DNA from: Streptomyces sp. B21-105
Lineage (GTDB): Bacteria > Actinomycetota > Actinomycetes > Streptomycetales > Streptomycetaceae
Length of the DNA: 64,000 nt
Direction: 5' to 3'
NCBI RefSeq assembly: GCF_036898465.1
Contig: NZ_JARUMJ010000001.1
Location: 8,370,001 to 8,434,000, forward strand
Shown here piece by piece: positions 63,015 through 64,000 of this stretch. The notes beneath the pieces are model-generated. The model saw only the letters and a list, made by a program, of their open reading frames with translations, was not told where the DNA came from and made no database searches. Made by a program: the position numbers and the translations under genes. Numbering within the stretch: the first letter of the stretch is position 1; every line of letters begins with the position of its first letter.

Positions 63015-64000
63015 ATGGCACCGAAGACGAAGGCGGCCGGCGACGGCACCGGCCTGGTGGAGATGGCCTGGGACCCGATCACCCGGATCGTGGGCAGCCT
63101 GGGCATCCACACGAAGATCGACTTCAAACAGAAACGGGTCGCCGAGTGCTACAGCACCTCGTCGGTCTTCCGTGGCTACAGCGTCTTCATGCGCGGCAAG
63201 GACCCCCGCGACGCCCACTTCATCACCAGCCGCATCTGCGGGATCTGCGGGGACAACCACGCCACCTGCTCGGTGTACGCGCAGAACATGGCGTACGGCG
63301 TGAAACCCCCGCACCTCGCCGAGTGGATCATCAACCTCGGCGAGTCCGCGGAGTACATGTTCGACCACAACATCTTCCAGGAGAACCTGGTCGGGGTCGA
63401 CTACTGCGAGAAGATGGTCCGCGAGACCAACCCCGGCGTCCTCGAACTCGCCGAGCGCACCGAGGCCCCGCACGCGGCCGAGCACGGCTACCGCACGATC
63501 GCCGACATCATGCGCTCGCTCAACCCGCTGGAGGGCGAGTTCTACCGCGAGGCCCTCCAGGTCAGTCGCTACACGCGCGAGATGTTCTGCCTGATGGAGG
63601 GCCGCCATGTGCACCCCTCCACGCTCTACCCCGGTGGCGTCGGCACCATCGCCTCCGTCCAGCTCTTCACGGACTACCTCAGCCGCCTGATGCGCTACGT
63701 GGAGTTCATGAAGCGCGTCGTGCCCCTGCACGACGACCTGTTCGACTTCTTCTACGAGGCGCTGCCCGGCTACGAGGAAGTCGGCCGCCGCCGGGTCCTG
63801 CTCGGCTGCTGGGGCGCGCTCAACGACCCCGAGCACTGCGACTTCACCTACGCCAACATGACGGACTGGGGCCGGCGCATGTTCGTCACGCCCGGCGTCA
63901 TCGTCGACGGCAAGCTGGTCACCAACGACCTCACCGAGATCAACCTCGGCATCCGCATCCTGCTGGGCAGCTCCTACTACGAGGACTGGCAGGGCCAGGA
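63015..64000 (+). CDS. hhyL: [NiFe]-hydrogenase large subunit (5' part, truncated by window)
   Basis: The first 328 codons of the catalytic large subunit, continuing past the window end. WDPITRIVGSLGIH near residue 19 is the family start, and the L1 motif RICGICGDNHA holds C75 and C78 that bind nickel and iron, with R73 and H82 also in place. Further conserved segments are AEYMFDHNIFQENLVG near 114 and MEGRHVHPSTLYPGG near 195. The C-terminal L2 cysteines are beyond the window. It follows the small subunit by 84 bp; GAAGGG is a distant ribosome binding site. Confidence 0.92.
   Translation, partial: MAPKTKAAGDGTGLVEMAWDPITRIVGSLGIHTKIDFKQKRVAECYSTSSVFRGYSVFMRGKDPRDAHFITSRICGICGDNHATCSVYAQNMAYGVKPPHLAEWIINLGESAEYMFDHNIFQENLVGVDYCEKMVRETNPGVLELAERTEAPHAAEHGYRTIADIMRSLNPLEGEFYREALQVSRYTREMFCLMEGRHVHPSTLYPGGVGTIASVQLFTDYLSRLMRYVEFMKRVVPLHDDLFDFFYEALPGYEEVGRRRVLLGCWGALNDPEHCDFTYANMTDWGRRMFVTPGVIVDGKLVTNDLTEINLGIRILLGSSYYEDWQGQ

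Overview
The window is very GC-rich with strong third-position G/C bias, many GTG starts, ATGA/GTGA overlaps between operon genes, and leaderless genes whose TANNNT -10 box lies 6-8 nt before the start codon. With an ergothioneine operon, an RmdA-type c-di-GMP protein and a group 1h-type hydrogenase, this points to a Streptomyces chromosome. From memory, the lipoprotein, rmdA, lysR, sdh and egt order resembles the S. coelicolor SCO0930-SCO0910 region; this was not checked by alignment. No rRNA, tRNA or CRISPR array was seen.

Layout. 1-4.3 kb: repeat lipoprotein, then a DUF574-type methyltransferase translationally coupled to a PAS-GGDEF-EAL protein. 4.4-8.9 kb: divergent LysR regulator and a three-gene succinate dehydrogenase/fumarate reductase operon. 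9-13.5 kb: SDR-type reductase, luciferase-like monooxygenase, a zinc-saving pair (CobW-family GTPase and cysteine-free ribosomal protein L32), a HAD-like protein and a dodecin. 13.7-18.2 kb: egtABCD on the minus strand. 18.6-21.5 kb: bacterial-type poly(ADP-ribose) glycohydrolase, PemK-like protein, secreted GH43-CBM42 arabinofuranosidase.

21.6-34.5 kb: corrin-ring cobalamin genes (cobL, cobM, cbiD, cobK, cobIJ, cobH, cobG, cobN) with a B12 riboswitch ahead of cobN. An IS200/IS605-type element carrying only tnpB sits between the divergent start codons of cbiD and cobK. 34.5-43.7 kb: SpoIIE-like phosphatase, quinone oxidoreductase with ArsR regulator, small lipoprotein, PucR-type regulator, lipase-like hydrolase, TerC protein, and an FMN reductase/TetR pair with two operator-like palindromes. 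43.8-47.5 kb: LacI regulator, 4-hydroxybenzoate 3-monooxygenase and benzaldehyde dehydrogenase-like genes. 47.6-52.4 kb: thioredoxin, a disulfide oxidoreductase, peptide deformylase, a PepSY-type membrane protein and a TPR protein.

52.5-57.5 kb: a NarL-type response regulator, an unusual large sensor kinase, then a GTPase with two small companion proteins that share a homologous segment. I consider this GTPase cassette the best candidate for an undescribed system. 57.5-64 kb: a repeat array abutting an actin-like gene remnant, then a Rieske oxygenase and the start of a [NiFe]-hydrogenase locus (two small proteins, HoxX-like maturase, small subunit, 5' part of the large subunit), which runs off the window.
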